Shown here in pieces: positions 8,216 to 16,759 of a stretch of 64,000 nucleotides of DNA. The position numbers and the translations under genes are program-made. The notes below the pieces were generated by a model that was not told the origin of the DNA, searched no databases, and saw nothing but the letters and a program-made list of their open reading frames with translations. This DNA is from Solwaraspora sp. WMMD792 (lineage in GTDB: Bacteria; Actinomycetota; Actinomycetes; Mycobacteriales; Micromonosporaceae), in assembly GCF_029626105.1 (NCBI RefSeq), contig NZ_JARUBH010000009.1, forward strand, positions 3,224,001 through 3,288,000, written 5' to 3'. How positions within the stretch are numbered: the stretch's first letter is position 1; each line of letters starts with the position of its first letter.

Positions 8216-8574
8216 AGGGGCGGTTGCGGGACCTGGCCGCCGCCGGTGGTGGGGTGCTGGTCGTCCGGCACGACGGGCAACCTGGGGTCGGCCGGGTCGC
8301 GGGTATGGCGTACCGCGATGTGACCGGTGCGGCCCCGGCGGCCGACAGCGGCGGCGGTGGTCATATGGCGGTGCGGCCGTCGTGGTCGTGCGCCGGCTGC
8401 GGCGAATCATGGCCGTGTCTGGTGGCGCGGGTCGAGCTGGCGGGCGGGTTCGGGCCGGTCGCGTTGGCGACGTACATGGTGGAGCGGATGACCGAGGCGG
8501 CGATCGACCTGCCCGACGTCACGGCGGCCGAGCTGTTCGACCGGTTCCTGGTGTGGACGTGGCGGCCATGCTGA
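8212..8574 (+). CDS. Small actinobacterial protein with WxCxxCGxxWPC motif
   Basis: 120 residues starting at GTG 8212, which overlaps the previous stop codon. The core is WSCAGCGESWPCLVARVEL, followed by a helical part (ALATYMVERMTEAAIDL) and an acidic/aromatic end with FDRFLVWTW. Small proteins with a CxxCGxxWPC core are common in Micromonosporaceae and Streptomyces and are sometimes labelled flavin reductase without evidence. The Cys cluster may bind metal. It overlaps the following acetyltransferase gene by seven bases, so the three genes are translationally coupled. Function is not known. Confidence 0.65.
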   Translation: MKGRLRDLAAAGGGVLVVRHDGQPGVGRVAGMAYRDVTGAAPAADSGGGGHMAVRPSWSCAGCGESWPCLVARVELAGGFGPVALATYMVERMTEAAIDLPDVTAAELFDRFLVWTWRPC

Positions 8575-9191
8575 CCGTACGGACCGCCACAGCCGTCGAC
8601 GTCGAGCCGCTGGGAGAGCTGTTGGCGCAGGCATGCGTGCTGGACCCGGTGGTGGCGTGGCTGATCAGCGACCACGCACTGCGGTACCTGACGATGCACC
8701 AGTTCTTCACCGCCGAGCTGGAGTTCGGCGTACGGCACGGCATCGTCGACGTCGTCGGCCACTGCGACGGAGTCGCGATCTGGTACCCGCACCCGTTCGA
8801 CCGGCTGCTCGCGGCGGAGCATCAACGGCGCAGGTTGCGGGCCTGCGGCGACCGGCACGGCCCGTACGCGCACTACACGTTCACCGCCGGCCGAGTGGAG
8901 CCGACAGGCCGGCACAACCATCTGGCGTTCCTGGCGGCGGCACCCTGGCTGAGACGGCGAGGCATCGGGTCGGCGCTGCTGGCCGTGCACCACGCCCGGC
9001 TCGACCGGATCGGCATGCCGGCCGTGGTCGAGGCGAGCAGCCCACGGTCCCAGGCGTTCTACCTGCGCCACGGCTACCGAATCGTCCGGGTGGCGCACCT
9101 GCCGGCCGGCGGCCCGCCGCTGTGGGCAATGCGTCGGGGCGGCGCACCACTCGACCAACCGCCCATGGCCGCAGCACTGCGTGTCGGCTGA
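8568..9191 (+). CDS. GNAT family N-acetyltransferase
   Basis: 207 residues from ATG 8568. The fold is shown by the N-terminal TVRTATAVDVEPLGELLAQA and the acetyl-CoA loop LRRRGIGSALLAVHHARLDRIG (R-x-x-G-I-G-S-A form), followed by the C-terminal SQAFYLRHGYRIV typical of GNAT beta-6/beta-7. The acceptor is unknown. It is the last gene of the 7961-9191 operon and ends before a strong hairpin. A long open frame reads upstream through the previous two genes but is not coding there. Confidence 0.88.
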   Translation: MLTVRTATAVDVEPLGELLAQACVLDPVVAWLISDHALRYLTMHQFFTAELEFGVRHGIVDVVGHCDGVAIWYPHPFDRLLAAEHQRRRLRACGDRHGPYAHYTFTAGRVEPTGRHNHLAFLAAAPWLRRRGIGSALLAVHHARLDRIGMPAVVEASSPRSQAFYLRHGYRIVRVAHLPAGGPPLWAMRRGGAPLDQPPMAAALRVG

Positions 9192-9214
9192 GCCGGAAGA
9201 GCCGCACCGCTTCG

Positions 9215-9273
9215 TCGATGTGAGGCTGAGATACCTCACATCTGCGTCGTAGGGTGTCTCAGCCTCACATCGA
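9215..9273. terminator. Long-stem hairpin between convergent genes
   Basis: Bases 9215-9235 and 9253-9273 form a 21-bp stem with a single mismatch and a 17-base loop. It sits between the GNAT gene (plus) and the mannonate dehydratase gene (minus). The loop repeats CTCACATC from the stem, so alternative pairings are possible. The likely role is a two-way terminator. Confidence 0.75.
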
Positions 9274-9307
9274 TGTGCGCTGGCGAGAACCGAACGGCCC
9301 GGTCGGG

Positions 9308-10516
9308 TCACCAGTTGTGCATCGACCCGTCGGTGAGCCGGTTGACCGGCAGCGACGCCGGCGCGTACGGGTAGCGCGCCGCCGCTGACTCGTCGATGTC
9401 GACGCCGAGCCCGGGTTCCTCGCCGGGGTGCAGGTAGCCGTCGGCGAAGTGGTACGAGTGCGGGAACACCTCGTCGGTGGCCTCGGTGTGCCGCATGTAC
9501 TCCTGCAGGCCGAAGTTGGGGATGCTCAGGTCGACGTGCAGCGCGGCGGCCATACACACCGGGGACAGGTCGGTGGCGCCGTGCGAACCGCTGCGGACGT
9601 GGTGCAGCGCGGCCAGATCGAAGATCCGCCGCAGGTGGCTGATGCCGCCGGCCCGGACCACCGTGGTGCGGACGTAGTCGATCAACTGCTCGGTGATCAG
9701 CTGCTGGCAGTCGAAGATGGTGTTGAAGACCTCCCCGACGGCGATCGGCGTGGTGGTGTGCTGGCGGATCAGCCGGAAGCCCTCCTGCAGCTCGGCGGGG
9801 ACCGGGTCCTCCAGCCAGGTCAGCCGGTACGGTTCGAGGTCCTTGCCGAGCCGGGCCGCCTCGATCGGGGTCAGCCGGTGGTGGGCGTCGTGCAGCAGCT
9901 TCAGGTGCGGGCCGAACTCGTCGCGTACCGCCGCGAAGACCTGCGGGGTGTGCACCAGGTAGCGCTCGGTGGACCAGGTGGTCTCGGTGGGGATCGCGGC
10001 GTCGGCCGGCTCGTAGAACATCCGGTCCTTGCCGACCCCGTACGTCGCCGGCAGGCCGGGTACGGCGGTCTGCACCCGCACCGCCCGGTAGCCGAGGTCG
10101 ACGTAACGGGCCACCTCGGCGAGCACCTCGGGGACCGTCTCGGCGTTGGCGTGGCCGTAGACGGTGACCCCGTCGCGGCACCGGCCGCCGAGCAGCTGGT
10201 AGACCGGCAGCCCGGCGACCTTGCCCTTGATGTCCCACAACGCGGTGTCGACTGCCGCGATGGCGCTCATCGTGACCGGGCCGCGCCGCCAGTAGGCACC
10301 CCGGTACAGGTACTGCCAGGTGTCCTCGATCCGGCTCGCGTCCCGACCGATCAGCGTCGGTACCACGTGGTCACGCAGGTAGCTGGCGACGGCCAGTTCA
10401 CGGCCGTTGAGGGTGGCGTCGCCGACGCCGGTCACACCGTCCGAGGTGACGATCTTCAAGGTGACGAAGTTGCGGCCCGGGCAGGTCACGATCACCCGGG
10501 CGTCCACGATCCGCAT
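9308..10516 (-). CDS. manD: D-mannonate dehydratase family protein (enolase superfamily)
   Basis: 402 residues from ATG 10516, with GGAGA upstream; the longer frame to 10831 is not supported. It is a mandelate racemase/enolase-superfamily member of the ManD type. The seen motifs are [17 protein letters not shown], the metal-ligand run EDPVPAE and [19 protein letters not shown], and the C-terminal [16 protein letters not shown]. ManD enzymes convert D-mannonate (some D-gluconate) to 2-keto-3-deoxygluconate in uronic acid breakdown. That suits the pectin and hemicellulose genes that follow. No kinase or aldolase of the pathway lies nearby. It reads away from the next gene with 123 bases between. 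Confidence 0.92.
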   Translation of the reverse strand: MRIVDARVIVTCPGRNFVTLKIVTSDGVTGVGDATLNGRELAVASYLRDHVVPTLIGRDASRIEDTWQYLYRGAYWRRGPVTMSAIAAVDTALWDIKGKVAGLPVYQLLGGRCRDGVTVYGHANAETVPEVLAEVARYVDLGYRAVRVQTAVPGLPATYGVGKDRMFYEPADAAIPTETTWSTERYLVHTPQVFAAVRDEFGPHLKLLHDAHHRLTPIEAARLGKDLEPYRLTWLEDPVPAELQEGFRLIRQHTTTPIAVGEVFNTIFDCQQLITEQLIDYVRTTVVRAGGISHLRRIFDLAALHHVRSGSHGATDLSPVCMAAALHVDLSIPNFGLQEYMRHTEATDEVFPHSYHFADGYLHPGEEPGLGVDIDESAAARYPYAPASLPVNRLTDGSMHNW

Positions 10517-10639
10517 CGACCAGTCTCCTCGTCTGCGCGGCGGCCGGCTGCCGCTCGCCGCCGAGGTTAGCCGAACTGGCGATGCCGGAAGATCCGGGCG
10601 GCGGGAAGATCCGGGCGCGGCACCGGGTTGGGCACAGGT

Positions 10640-11647
10640 GTGATCGACGTACCGCTCTCCGTCCTCGACGTGGCCCCAGTCGCCGCCGGCAGATCCGCCG
10701 GTGAGGCGCTGCGGCACACCACCGAGCTGGCCCGCCGAGTCGAGCAGCTCGGCTACCACCGGTTGTGGGTGGCCGAACACCACAACATGCCCGCCATCGC
10801 CAGCTCGGCCCCGGCGGTGCTGCTCGCCCACCTGGCCGCGGCCACCTCAACGATCCGGGTCGGCTCCGGCGGGGTGATGCTGCCCAACCATCCGCCGCTG
10901 GTGGTCGCCGAGCAGTTCGGCACGTTGGAGGCGCTGCACCCGGGCCGGGTCGATCTCGGCATCGGCCGGGCCCCGGGCACCGACCAGGCCACCGCACTGG
11001 CGCTGCGGCGCACCATGGCCGGGCTGGGCGCCGAGACGTTCCCGCAGGAGCTGGCGACCCTGATCGGCTATCTGCGCGGCGACGCCGGACCGATCGCCGC
11101 GACCCCGCACGCCGGGCAGTCACCGGCGATCTGGCTGCTCGGTTCCAGCGGATTCAGCGCCCAACTCGCCGGCACCCTGGGTCTGCCGTTCTCCTTCGCA
11201 CACCATTTCAGTGCGGCCAACACGCTGCCGGCGCTCGCGCTGTACCGGCAGCATTTCCGCCCGTCGGTGTGGTTGGACCGGCCGTACGCGATGGTCGCGG
11301 TCAACGTCGTCTGCGCCGAGTCGGACGAGCGGGCCGAGTGGCTGTCCGGCCCGGCCGCCCTGGCGTTCCTGCGGCTGCGCGCCGGGCGGCCGGAGGCACT
11401 GGTCAGCCCGGAGGAAGCGGCCGCCTATCCGTACACGGATCTCGAGCGGCAGTTCATCCGCCAACGCAACGAGGAGCAGGCGGTCGGCTCCCCCGACACG
11501 GTCCGGCGGGCGCTGCACGATTTGCGCGAGCGCACCGGTGCCGACGAGCTGATGTTGACCACGATGGTGTACGACGTCGCCGACCGGGTGCGCTCGTTCG
11601 AGCTGGTGGCCGGTGACCCGGGTCACCCCACGGACGGCGATCAATAG
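10640..11647 (+). CDS. LLM-class flavin-dependent oxidoreductase (luciferase-like)
   Basis: 335 residues of a luciferase-like TIM-barrel monooxygenase. It starts with [11 protein letters not shown], a typical opening of the subgroup once called alkanal-monooxygenase-like, then has [13 protein letters not shown] and [16 protein letters not shown]-terminal SPDTVRRAL segment is also usual. These enzymes use reduced flavin (FMN or F420) to oxidise small substrates; the real substrate is unknown. The GTG at 10640 fits the family start; a TTG at 10628 is also possible and neither has a clear ribosome site. It looks unrelated to the neighbouring glycan genes. Confidence 0.88.
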   Translation: MIDVPLSVLDVAPVAAGRSAGEALRHTTELARRVEQLGYHRLWVAEHHNMPAIASSAPAVLLAHLAAATSTIRVGSGGVMLPNHPPLVVAEQFGTLEALHPGRVDLGIGRAPGTDQATALALRRTMAGLGAETFPQELATLIGYLRGDAGPIAATPHAGQSPAIWLLGSSGFSAQLAGTLGLPFSFAHHFSAANTLPALALYRQHFRPSVWLDRPYAMVAVNVVCAESDERAEWLSGPAALAFLRLRAGRPEALVSPEEAAAYPYTDLERQFIRQRNEEQAVGSPDTVRRALHDLRERTGADELMLTTMVYDVADRVRSFELVAGDPGHPTDGDQ

Positions 11648-11763
11648 CCGGAAACAGGAGCTTCATCAGCTGGTCACCGCCGCGCGACGGTCCGCTGGCT
11701 ATCGTCTTTGGCAGGTGATGGTTCGACGCACGAGATCACGCGTGGGGTGGATGTCGTCGCGTC

Positions 11764-11800
11764 CGCCGACGGGGGACCGGGTTCCGGTCCCCCGTCGGCG
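11764..11800. terminator. Perfect 17-bp hairpin between convergent genes
   Basis: Bases 11764-11780 and 11784-11800 are perfect reverse complements with a 3-base loop (GTT). It lies between the LLM oxidoreductase (plus) and the PL11 lyase (minus). Confidence 0.8.
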
Positions 11801-11856
11801 CGTCTACGGCCGCCGGCTCACTCAGTCGGCCGCCGGATTCCCCAGAATGTAGACAT

Positions 11857-14229
11857 TCACCGCAAGTAGACGTTCGGCGTCGGTGGTGCCGGCATGTTGG
11901 CGCCAATGAAGAACGACGGGTGTGGCGGCTGGTTGTAGGCGGTGTTCTGCCAGGCGACCGCCACCCGGTACTGCGGGTCGTGCATCAGGGTGTGGATCCG
12001 TCGGTCGGTGGTGTGCGGGGTGGCGTAGATCCGCAACGCGCGGGAGTCGCTGGTCCGCCAGATGACCTCCTCCCGCCAGTCGCCGAACAGGTCGGCCGAC
12101 AAAGCGGGGGTCGCCTTGGTGCCGTTGTTCGATGCCACCCCGGAGCCGGTCAACAGCCGGGTGTCGCCGGAGGTGCCGTACTTGTCGATCCGGGTCTGGT
12201 CGAGCAACTCCCGGACCGGGTCGCCGTCCCACCAGCTGAGGAAGTTGGCCGACGACGGCTTGCGTCCGACGTTGCCGCCGGTCGGCGAGCGCAGCCCGTC
12301 CACCGCCGACGACCAGGACTCGGCACCGGCGCTGCCGGCCCAGATGTCCGCCGACACGCCCCGGCCGTTGTCCCCGCCGGTCGGGGTCTGCCAGATGATC
12401 TGCCCGGTGCGGGCGTCGATCAGCGCCGACGACGGCTTCGAGCCGTCCTCCTGGACCTTGAAGTACTCCAGCCCGGACCGCCCCGGGTCTAGGTCACCGA
12501 CGTGGCCGGCGTCGCCGTGGTTCAGGCTGGTGTTCCACAGCCCGCGACCGTTGTCGTCGATGGTGGCGCCGCCGAAGACGATCTCGTCACGGCCGTCGCG
12601 GTCGACGTCGGCGATGGACAGCGAATGGTTGCCCTGCCCGGCGTAGCTGCCGTTGCCCGACGAGTTGGAGTCGAAGACCCACCGCTGGGTGAGGTTGCCG
12701 TTGCGGAAGTCCCAGGCGGCGATGACGGTGCGGGTGTAGTAGCCGCGTGACATGATCAACGACGGTCGCTGGCCGTCCAGGTAGGCGGTGCCGGCGAGGA
12801 ACCGGTCCACCCGGTTGCCGTACGAGTCGCCCCAGGACGACACGTTGCCCCGGGCCGGCACGTAGTTGACGGTGGAGATCGCCGCACCGGTCTGGCCGTC
12901 GAACATGGTCAGGAACTCCGGACCGGACAGCACGTAACCGGACGAGTTGCGGTAGTCGGCGCCGGAGTTGCCGATGACGCTGCCCCGACCGTCCCGGGTG
13001 CCGTCGGCGGTCTTCATCGCCACCTCGGCCCGGCCGTCGCCGTCGTAGTCGTACACCTGGAACTGGGTGTAGTGGGCGCCGGCCCGGATGTTGCGGCCCA
13101 GGTCGACGCGCCACAGCCGGGTCCCGTCGAGCCGGTACGCGTCGACATAGACGTTACCGGTGTAGCCGGACTGGGAGTTGTCCTTGGCGTTGGACGGATC
13201 CCACTTGAGCACGATCTCGTACTGCCCGTCACCGTCGAGGTCACCGACGCTGGCGTCGTTCGCCGAGTAGCTGTACCACTCCCCGGACGGGGTGGTGCCG
13301 CCCGGCGGCACCTGCAGCGGTACGTCGAGGTAGCCGTCGGCGAAGGTGAGCGACGCCGGGGACGCGGGCTGCTCGACGCCGCCGACCACCGCCCGGACCG
13401 TGTAGCTGGCGTTGGACGCGGCACCGGCGTCGTAGTAGTTGGTCGACGCGGTGACCGGCGACGAGGTGACCCGGGTGGAGCCACGGTAGACGTGGAAGCC
13501 GGTGCCGGCGGCCTCGGTGCCGAGCAGCCGCCAGGAAACCAGGTTGCCGGATCCGGAGCGGACGCTGATCAGCCCTCGGTCGAGGTCCTCCATCTGCTTG
13601 GCGCCGGGCCCCGGCGTCGGCGGCGGGGTGGTGGGCGGTGGCGCCGTGGTCGGTGGGGCGGTCGTCGGCGGGGCGGTCGTCGGGGGTGCCGTGGTCGGGG
13701 GTGCCGTGGTCGGGGGTGCCGTGGTCGGCGGGGGTGCCGTCGTCGGCGGGGGTGCGGTGGTCGGCGCGACGCCGCCGGTGCAGGTGGTCCCGTTGAGCGC
13801 GAAGGTCGTCGGGACCGGATTGCTGCTGTTGTTCCAGGATCCGTTGAAGCCAAACTCGGTGCTGGCGTTGGTGGCCAGGTTCCCGTTGTAGCCGACGTTG
13901 TCCGCGGTGACCTGGGCACCGTTCTGCGTCACCGCCGCGTTCCACGCCTGGGTGATCGTCTGCCCGGCGCCGAACGACCAGGTCAGCTGCCAGGAGGTGA
14001 CGGGGTCACCGAGGTTGGTCACGGACACGCTGGCGCCGAAGCCACCGGGCCATTGGCTGGTGACGCGGTAGTCGACCGCGCAGCCGGCGGCTGCGGCGGC
14101 CGGCGACGCGAGGATCGTGGTGGCCACGCCGGCACCGGCCGCGGTGGCCACCGCGGTCGCGACGGCGAGCAGGGCTCGGCGGGGATTCCCGGGCTGGGAC
14201 CGGGAACTGTTGGGAGGGACATTGCGCAT
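11857..14229 (-). CDS. Secreted rhamnogalacturonan lyase, CBM2-linker-PL11
   Basis: 790 residues. The signal peptide covers about residues 1-48. A CBM2 cellulose-binding module runs from about 50 to 150 (C50 near its start, SQWPGGFGASVSVTN, SWQLTWSF, WNAAVTQNG, FGFNGSW). A PTTAPP-repeat linker of about 50 residues follows, then the catalytic region with FADGYLDVPLQVPPGG, DLDGDGQYEIVLKWDPS, YDYDGDGRAEVAMKTADGT and DVDRDGRDEIV. These DGDG-type calcium loops are the mark of PL11 lyases (YesW/YesX), which cut the rhamnose-galacturonate backbone of rhamnogalacturonan I. The start ATG at 14229 has GGAGA upstream. It lies 138 bases downstream of GH42 on the same strand. Confidence 0.95.
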   Translation of the reverse strand: MRNVPPNSSRSQPGNPRRALLAVATAVATAAGAGVATTILASPAAAAAGCAVDYRVTSQWPGGFGASVSVTNLGDPVTSWQLTWSFGAGQTITQAWNAAVTQNGAQVTADNVGYNGNLATNASTEFGFNGSWNNSSNPVPTTFALNGTTCTGGVAPTTAPPPTTAPPPTTAPPTTAPPTTAPPTTAPPTTAPPTTAPPPTTPPPTPGPGAKQMEDLDRGLISVRSGSGNLVSWRLLGTEAAGTGFHVYRGSTRVTSSPVTASTNYYDAGAASNASYTVRAVVGGVEQPASPASLTFADGYLDVPLQVPPGGTTPSGEWYSYSANDASVGDLDGDGQYEIVLKWDPSNAKDNSQSGYTGNVYVDAYRLDGTRLWRVDLGRNIRAGAHYTQFQVYDYDGDGRAEVAMKTADGTRDGRGSVIGNSGADYRNSSGYVLSGPEFLTMFDGQTGAAISTVNYVPARGNVSSWGDSYGNRVDRFLAGTAYLDGQRPSLIMSRGYYTRTVIAAWDFRNGNLTQRWVFDSNSSGNGSYAGQGNHSLSIADVDRDGRDEIVFGGATIDDNGRGLWNTSLNHGDAGHVGDLDPGRSGLEYFKVQEDGSKPSSALIDARTGQIIWQTPTGGDNGRGVSADIWAGSAGAESWSSAVDGLRSPTGGNVGRKPSSANFLSWWDGDPVRELLDQTRIDKYGTSGDTRLLTGSGVASNNGTKATPALSADLFGDWREEVIWRTSDSRALRIYATPHTTDRRIHTLMHDPQYRVAVAWQNTAYNQPPHPSFFIGANMPAPPTPNVYLR

Positions 14230-14367
14230 GAGAGTCTCCGGGAGCAGAGGGCGGGCGGCAACGGACGGACGCCCGGCTGCCCGGCCGGGGCGTACGCCCG
14301 GTGGCGCTGCGCTGGATCGGTCGACCGCAGTGCGGCGGTCGTCGGTCGGCTCCCGTGCAGGCCAATG

Positions 14368-16644
14368 CTAGGGCAATCGCTTTCCTCGATCAATGTCGAT
14401 GTCCATCGGAGCCCGGCGGGGTCCGTGTCGGCGGCCGCGGTCACCCACCGGTTGGTCCGGCTCCCGCAGCACCAGCAGCCCGCCCGCTGGCACCCGGACC
14501 CGACGAGCGCCCCGGCCGCGACCCGGTGTGCCGGTGACACCGGCCGAGCCGACCGGCCATCGGCCGGTCGACCGGCCGGAATCAGCCGAGCCGGCACCGA
14601 CCGCCAGCAGGACCTCACCGGCGGGCAGGACGTCGCTGGCCACCATGATCTCCCCGGACGGCAGGACGCAGCCGGAGACCAGCACCTCACCGGTGGCCGC
14701 CACCACCGCTTCCTCCCGGCCATGGTTGAACAGAAACAGCCACCGGGTGGTGCCGTCCACCCGGCGTACCGCCTCCACCCCGGCGGGCGCGGCGGGCAGC
14801 ACCGGTGCCACCCCGGCCTCGGCGGCGACCACCGCCAGCAGTTCCCGGTAGCCGTCGTCGTCCAGCCTGGTGGACAGGTACCAGGCGGCCCCGGCACCGA
14901 CCGAGCGGCGGGTCACCGCCGGCTGACCGGCCAGCACGCCATCGACGTAGTTGAGCACCGGTTCGGCCCCGCGGGCCTCGACCCGTTCCCGCCACAGCCG
15001 TCCGATACGCCCGCCGGACAGCGGCGCGGTGCCGTCCGGACCGAGCGGCAGGAACTCCTCGCTGCGGACGCCGAGCAGCTCACGCAGGGCACCCGGATAC
15101 CCGCCCAGCCGGACCCGGGCGTCGGGGTCGGCGACCCCGGACAGGTAGCTGACCACCAGTTGACCGCCGGCCCGTACCCAGTCGGCGAGGGTGTCCGCGA
15201 CGGCGTCGTCCATCAGGTACAGCGCAGGCAGCACCAGCATCCGGTAGCCGGTCAGGTCCAGTGGTCCGGCCGCCGGGCAGACGAAGTCGGTGGTGATGCC
15301 GCACCGCCACAGCGCCCGGTGCGCGGCGGCCACCTCGTCGGCGTACGAGATGTGCCCCGACGGCAGCCCGGGATGCTGCAGCGCCCACCCGCTGGCGGCG
15401 TCCCAGCCGATCGCGGCCCGGGCCGTCACCGCGGCGGTGTCGGTCGCGGCAAGCAGCCGCAGCGCCTCGCCGAGCTGTACCGCCGACCGGAAGGTCCGGG
15501 AGTCGGCACCGGCGTGCGGCACCATCGCCGAGTGGAACAGCTCGGCACCGCCGCGCGGCGCCCGCCACTGGAAGAACATCGCGCCCCGGGAGCCGCGTGC
15601 GACGTGGGCGATGCTGTGCCGCAGCATCCGGCCGGGCTCCTTGGCGTAGGCGGTCCCCTCGGCGTACCGGTAGATCAGGTTGGGCGCGCTCTCCATCAGC
15701 AGCCAGGGCCGGTGCCGGCCGGCCGATGGCGGTGACCCGTCCCCGGTGACCGGGCGTGACCAGGACCGGGCGAGGTCGGCGGCGAGCGCGGTCTGTTCCT
15801 CGGCCCGGCCGTCGGTCTCGGTCGGATAGTGATCGACGGCGATCAGGTCGACCTCCCGCGCCCACCGGGCGTGGTCCACCGGGACCCAGTCACCGAACAC
15901 ATAGTTGGTGGTGACCGGCACGTCCGGCGTGTGTTCGCGGAGCAGGTCGCGCTGGTCACGATAGGCAGCGAGCAGTTCGTCGGACCAGAACCGGCGGAAG
16001 TCCAGCACCTGCGTCGGGTTGGTCAGGTACTGGGTGGCGCGCGGCGGGTCGATCTGCGTCCAGTCGGAGTAGCACTGGCTCCAGAACGCACCGGTCCACG
16101 CCTCGTTGAGCCGGTCCAGGTCACCGTAGCGCTGTCGCAGCCACCGCCGGAACGCGTCGGCCGCGTGCGGGCAGTGGCAGACCGTGCCGTACTCGTTGTG
16201 CACGTGCCACATCGCCAGCGCCGGGTGGTCGCGGTAGCGTTCGGCGAGCATCGCGGCGATGCGCCGGGCCGCGACGCGGTACGCGGGGGCGGCCGCGCAG
16301 TACGTGTCCCGGCTGCCGTGCCGCAGCCGCACCCCGTCGGCGGTGACCGGCAGCGCGTCGGGGTGGGCGAGGGAGAACCACGGCGGCGGCGAGGCGGTCG
16401 GGGTGGCCAGGACGACCCGGATCCCGCCCTGGTGCAGCAGGTCGAGTGCCCGGTCGAGCCAGTCGACGGTGTACTCGCCGGGGTGCGGTTCCAGCCGGGA
16501 CCAGGCGAACACCCCGACGGTGACCAGGTTGACCCGGGCGCGACGCATCAGCTCGACGTCCTCGACCCAGGTCGTCTCCGGCCACTGCTCGGGGTTGTAG
16601 TCCCCGCCGTAGCAGAGCCCGTCGAGTCCTTTCGGCCAGCGCAT
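14368..16644 (-). CDS. GH42 beta-galactosidase
   Basis: 758 residues, no signal peptide, so cytoplasmic. The N-terminus GLCYGGDYNPEQWPE is the GH42 signature. The acid/base Glu is E151 in HVHNEYG and the nucleophile is E318 in LLMESAPN. Trimerisation and C-terminal domains follow as in family members. GH42 removes terminal beta-galactose (in a few cases alpha-L-arabinopyranose) from oligosaccharides. The ATG at 16644 has GGAGGG upstream. The last 80 residues are unusually Gly/Arg-rich and its final codons overlap a LacI-box-like sequence. It diverges from the GH31 gene across a region with a ROK-type motif. Confidence 0.95.
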   Translation of the reverse strand: MRWPKGLDGLCYGGDYNPEQWPETTWVEDVELMRRARVNLVTVGVFAWSRLEPHPGEYTVDWLDRALDLLHQGGIRVVLATPTASPPPWFSLAHPDALPVTADGVRLRHGSRDTYCAAAPAYRVAARRIAAMLAERYRDHPALAMWHVHNEYGTVCHCPHAADAFRRWLRQRYGDLDRLNEAWTGAFWSQCYSDWTQIDPPRATQYLTNPTQVLDFRRFWSDELLAAYRDQRDLLREHTPDVPVTTNYVFGDWVPVDHARWAREVDLIAVDHYPTETDGRAEEQTALAADLARSWSRPVTGDGSPPSAGRHRPWLLMESAPNLIYRYAEGTAYAKEPGRMLRHSIAHVARGSRGAMFFQWRAPRGGAELFHSAMVPHAGADSRTFRSAVQLGEALRLLAATDTAAVTARAAIGWDAASGWALQHPGLPSGHISYADEVAAAHRALWRCGITTDFVCPAAGPLDLTGYRMLVLPALYLMDDAVADTLADWVRAGGQLVVSYLSGVADPDARVRLGGYPGALRELLGVRSEEFLPLGPDGTAPLSGGRIGRLWRERVEARGAEPVLNYVDGVLAGQPAVTRRSVGAGAAWYLSTRLDDDGYRELLAVVAAEAGVAPVLPAAPAGVEAVRRVDGTTRWLFLFNHGREEAVVAATGEVLVSGCVLPSGEIMVASDVLPAGEVLLAVGAGSADSGRSTGRWPVGSAGVTGTPGRGRGARRVRVPAGGLLVLREPDQPVGDRGRRHGPRRAPMDIDIDRGKRLP
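14372..14385. promoter_or_regulatory. LacI-box-like imperfect palindrome upstream of the PL11 gene
   Basis: The sequence GGCAATCGCTTTCC is 10/14 palindromic and on the other strand reads GGAAAGCGATTGCC, close to the core AAGCGCTT seen upstream of GH3. It falls inside the last codons of GH42, about 145 bases before the PL11 start. It may be an operator for a LacI-family repressor. The assignment is weak. Confidence 0.35.
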
Positions 16645-16668
16645 CGGCGCTCCCTCCGACGTTGACAG

Positions 16669-16693
16669 TTTGTTGGATTACCAAAGAAACTAA
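16669..16693. promoter_or_regulatory. Candidate ROK operator, TTTGTT-N13-AACTAA, between GH42 and GH31
   Basis: TTTGTT at 16669-16674 and AACTAA at 16688-16693 are separated by 13 bases. The same two hexamers with the same spacing occur at 22959-22983 next to the ROK gene. The site sits 25 bases upstream of GH42 and 67 bases upstream of GH31, so one repressor could shut both. The local sequence is strikingly AT-rich for this genome. Confidence 0.65.
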
Positions 16694-16759
16694 TTTAGTC
16701 GCCCCCAGGCCACTGGTTCCACCAGGGAGCGTCGAGCCCCGGACCGACGAGGAGAGCCC

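Noticed and set aside
8361-10238. Minus-strand frame of 625 codons running from mannonate dehydratase into the GNAT operon
   Set aside because: It is a wrong-frame reading of the dehydratase gene joined to antisense sequence; no family motif appears.
13616-13770. Repeat array in the PL11 gene considered as CRISPR or satellite
   Set aside because: The repeats encode the Pro/Thr linker between CBM2 and the lyase domain and have no unique spacers.
13072-15735. Open frame of 887 codons on the plus strand opposite PL11 and GH42
   Set aside because: It spans two well-supported minus-strand genes and their gap; translation is low-complexity and without motifs.
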